6,744 nt of DNA from Ahrensia sp. (GTDB taxonomy: Bacteria > Pseudomonadota > Alphaproteobacteria > Rhizobiales > Rhizobiaceae), in contig JAHEJF010000087.1 in assembly GCA_024639025.1 (NCBI GenBank), positions 1-6,744 of the forward strand, written 5' to 3'. This document shows positions 5,206-6,744 of the stretch, piece after piece. How positions within the stretch are numbered: the stretch's first letter is position 1; each line of letters begins with the position of its first letter. A model generated the notes under the pieces. The model searched no databases and was not told where the DNA came from. It saw only the letters and a program-made list of their open reading frames with translations. The position numbers and the translations under genes are program-made.

Positions 5206-6597
5206 TCATTCTTGCCCGTCCACGGCTAAGAGCTGTTTATAAGCACCATTGAGCGCTGCTATCACACGTTCGACGGCCATATCGATGTGATCGCGGGTCC
5301 ACGAAAGCGGCGGCGACATGATCATCGTGTCCATGACAGCGCGCATCATGATATTGTTGGCGATGGCATGATCGCGCACAGCGGCCGCGCCGGAAGTCGC
5401 CGGTTCAAACCGCTCCTTGGTCTGACGATCTTTGACGATTTCGATCGCGATCAGAAATCCAAATCCACGCACCTCTCCAACCAGCGGATGATCTCCGATC
5501 GCTTTTTGCAGGGAATCGAGCAGATATGGGCCAGTATCATCGCGCACACGTTCAATCATGCCCTCACGCTCAATGATTTCCAGATTGCGCAAGCCAACAG
5601 CACAAGCCACCGGATGGCCTGAGTAAGTATAGCCGTGATAGAACTCACCACCCTTTTCAACCAGTGTATTCGCAATGCGATCACCCACGATCAATGCAGA
5701 CAAAGGTTGGTAGCCTGATGTCAGTCCTTTCGCTGTGGTAATCGTGTCCGCCTTGATATCCATCGATTGGGCTGCAAACCACTCTCCGGTTCTGCCATAG
5801 CCGCAAATCACTTCATCAAGCATCAGCAAGATATCGTACTTATCGCAAATGCGCTGAATCTCCGGCCAATAGCTGGCTGGCGGAATGCGCACACCACCAG
5901 CGCCCTGGATTGGCTCACCAATAAAGGCCGCAACATTTTCTGGACCGGCTGCCAGAATGGCATCTTCGACACTTTTTGCTGCGCGCAGACCAAAAGCGTG
6001 CTCGGACTCGCCGTCCTCTCCAGATTCGAAATAGCAAGGCGACATGACATGTTGAATATTTGGCACCGCCCCATTCAACTGGCTGTGCATCGCACTCATG
6101 CCACCCAATGAAGTGGCCGCGATGGTCGAGCCGTGATAGGCCCACTCTCTCGAAATGATGATGTTTTTCTCCGGCTTGCCTTCAATCGCCCAGTAGTGGC
6201 GAACGATGCGCAAAGCCGTATCATTAGCCTCTGACCCCGAGGAGCCGAAGAATACTTGGTTCATGTTATCGGGTGCGAGCGATGCAATTTTTTCGGCCAG
6301 CAGGATCGGAGTTGGTGTCGTGCACCGGAAAAAGGAATTGTAATATGGCAGTTCCCGCATCTGATCGGCTGCCACGTCGGCCAGTTCGTCCCACCCATAA
6401 CCGATATTGACGCACCAGAGCCCGGCCATGGCATCCAATATTTCGTTTCCGTCAGAATCGTAAACAAAAGCGCCCTTGGCGCCCGTGATCACCCGGCTGC
6501 CCTCTTCGCGCAGATCCTTGTGGTCCGTGAAGGGATGCAGGTGATGGCCAGCATCCATTTTTTGCAGTTGCTGAGTAGAAAAATTTTGAAAGGTCAT
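5206..6597 (-). CDS. Class III (omega) aminotransferase, putrescine/beta-alanine:pyruvate type
   Basis: A 463-residue PLP enzyme of fold type I and normal length. Visible motifs are HHLHPFTDHKDL (18-29), DAMAGLWCVNIGYG (55-68), the phosphate-binding GSSGSEAND (118-126), Tyr154 in WAYHGST, GEPIQGAGG (227-235), Asp261 in LDEVICGYGRTGEW, the Schiff-base Lys290 in TTAKGLTSGYQPLSA, and HGYTYSGHP (321-329). Arg419 in MRAVMDTMIMSPPL matches the carboxylate-switching Arg of omega-transaminases. The overall pattern is closest to SpuC-type putrescine:pyruvate and beta-alanine:pyruvate enzymes, which move amino groups from amines to pyruvate in the cytoplasm. The exact donor cannot be read from the sequence. 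The start is supported by AGGAGA 6 bases before the ATG. That site can be masked by an upstream inverted copy. No transporter or aldehyde dehydrogenase lies next to it in the window. Confidence 0.93.
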   Translation of the reverse strand: MTFQNFSTQQLQKMDAGHHLHPFTDHKDLREEGSRVITGAKGAFVYDSDGNEILDAMAGLWCVNIGYGWDELADVAADQMRELPYYNSFFRCTTPTPILLAEKIASLAPDNMNQVFFGSSGSEANDTALRIVRHYWAIEGKPEKNIIISREWAYHGSTIAATSLGGMSAMHSQLNGAVPNIQHVMSPCYFESGEDGESEHAFGLRAAKSVEDAILAAGPENVAAFIGEPIQGAGGVRIPPASYWPEIQRICDKYDILLMLDEVICGYGRTGEWFAAQSMDIKADTITTAKGLTSGYQPLSALIVGDRIANTLVEKGGEFYHGYTYSGHPVACAVGLRNLEIIEREGMIERVRDDTGPYLLDSLQKAIGDHPLVGEVRGFGFLIAIEIVKDRQTKERFEPATSGAAAVRDHAIANNIMMRAVMDTMIMSPPLSWTRDHIDMAVERVIAALNGAYKQLLAVDGQE

Positions 6598-6601
6598 GAT
6601 T

Positions 6602-6651
6602 ATCTCCTGAATTGAAACAAGGCACTGGCGCCGAACAAGGGTTCAGGAGAT
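6602..6651 (-). promoter_or_regulatory. Inverted repeat masking the aminotransferase Shine-Dalgarno
   Basis: On the minus-strand RNA, ATCTCCTGAA (6651-6642) is exactly complementary to TTCAGGAGAT (6611-6602), which contains the aminotransferase ribosome binding site. The loop is 30 bases and contains CTTGTT twice. The 5' arm also spans the last codons and TGA stop of an upstream frame. A ribosome finishing that frame would open the hairpin. The complementarity is seen directly; the regulatory role is inferred. Confidence 0.4.
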
Positions 6652-6744
6652 CGTGTGTGGTGAATATCCGATCCGCGCACAAAGCAGCAAAAGCTCTTCG
6701 TGTAGTGACATTGTAGAAGCTATGACGTTCATAACCAAATGATG
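6643..6744 (-). CDS. Possible C-terminal end of an upstream gene, or leader ORF (cut by window edge)
   Basis: A minus-strand frame is open from the right edge to a TGA at 6645-6643, giving 33 residues (HHLVMNVIASTMSLHEELLL...YSPHTIS). In-frame ATGs lie at 6732 and 6711, without clear binding sites. The stop is 45 bases before the aminotransferase ATG. It may be the tail of a gene cotranscribed with the aminotransferase, or a short leader. I do not recognise it, and 100 open bases are weak evidence on their own. The overlap of its stop with the anti-Shine-Dalgarno arm is the main reason to list it. Confidence 0.35.
   Translation of the reverse strand, partial: HHLVMNVIASTMSLHEELLLLCARIGYSPHTIS

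Noticed and set aside
6653..6742. A short plus-strand frame starting at GTG after AGGAGATC at the right edge
   Set aside because: The AGGAGAT on this strand is the inverted arm of the aminotransferase Shine-Dalgarno repeat, and the peptide is low-complexity with no recognisable feature.

Overview
The window reads as a chromosomal stretch of an alphaproteobacterium, most likely a moderate-GC member of the Rhizobiales (Hyphomicrobiales). The grounds are the aerobic (CobN-type) cobalamin pathway with cobU/cobP-cobW-cobN in that order, a DUF922 lipoprotein of a kind common in that group, and a small phasin-like protein. Base composition looks close to half G+C by eye. The taxonomic call is inference. 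No insertion sequence, phage gene, tRNA, rRNA or CRISPR array is visible.

Left half (about 1-3625), all on the minus strand: cobalamin (vitamin B12) biosynthesis. Read in the direction of transcription, it begins with cobQ (cobyric acid synthase). A complete cobalamin riboswitch follows, with a possible promoter just before it. A long leader comes next and holds a 33-codon ORF with a good ribosome binding site, which overlaps the start of cobU. Then come cobU (cobinamide kinase/guanylyltransferase), cobW (COG0523 GTPase, probable cobalt chaperone) and the first 21 codons of cobN (cobaltochelatase large subunit), which leaves the window at base 1. The riboswitch can control cobU-cobW-cobN. cobQ lies upstream of it and must be controlled in another way.

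Middle (3626-4032): about 400 bases without a convincing gene but full of RNA-like structure. There is a perfect 12-bp hairpin about 85 bases before the cobQ start. Beside it, 3756-3872 can fold into a long rod, or into alternative local hairpins, because two different elements are each present twice with one complementary partner apiece. This is the best candidate here for an undescribed RNA element. The rest is an AT-rich divergent promoter region with two perfect dyads.

Right half: one plus-strand gene, a DUF922 lipoprotein with a lipobox and an HExxH motif, ends at a 10-bp hairpin. It converges on a small minus-strand phasin-like protein that probably starts at TTG. Upstream of that gene lies a class III (omega) aminotransferase resembling putrescine/beta-alanine:pyruvate aminotransferases. 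Its Shine-Dalgarno sequence is exactly complementary, over 10 bases, to a segment containing the stop codon of an upstream reading frame that runs off the right edge. This arrangement would suit translational coupling.
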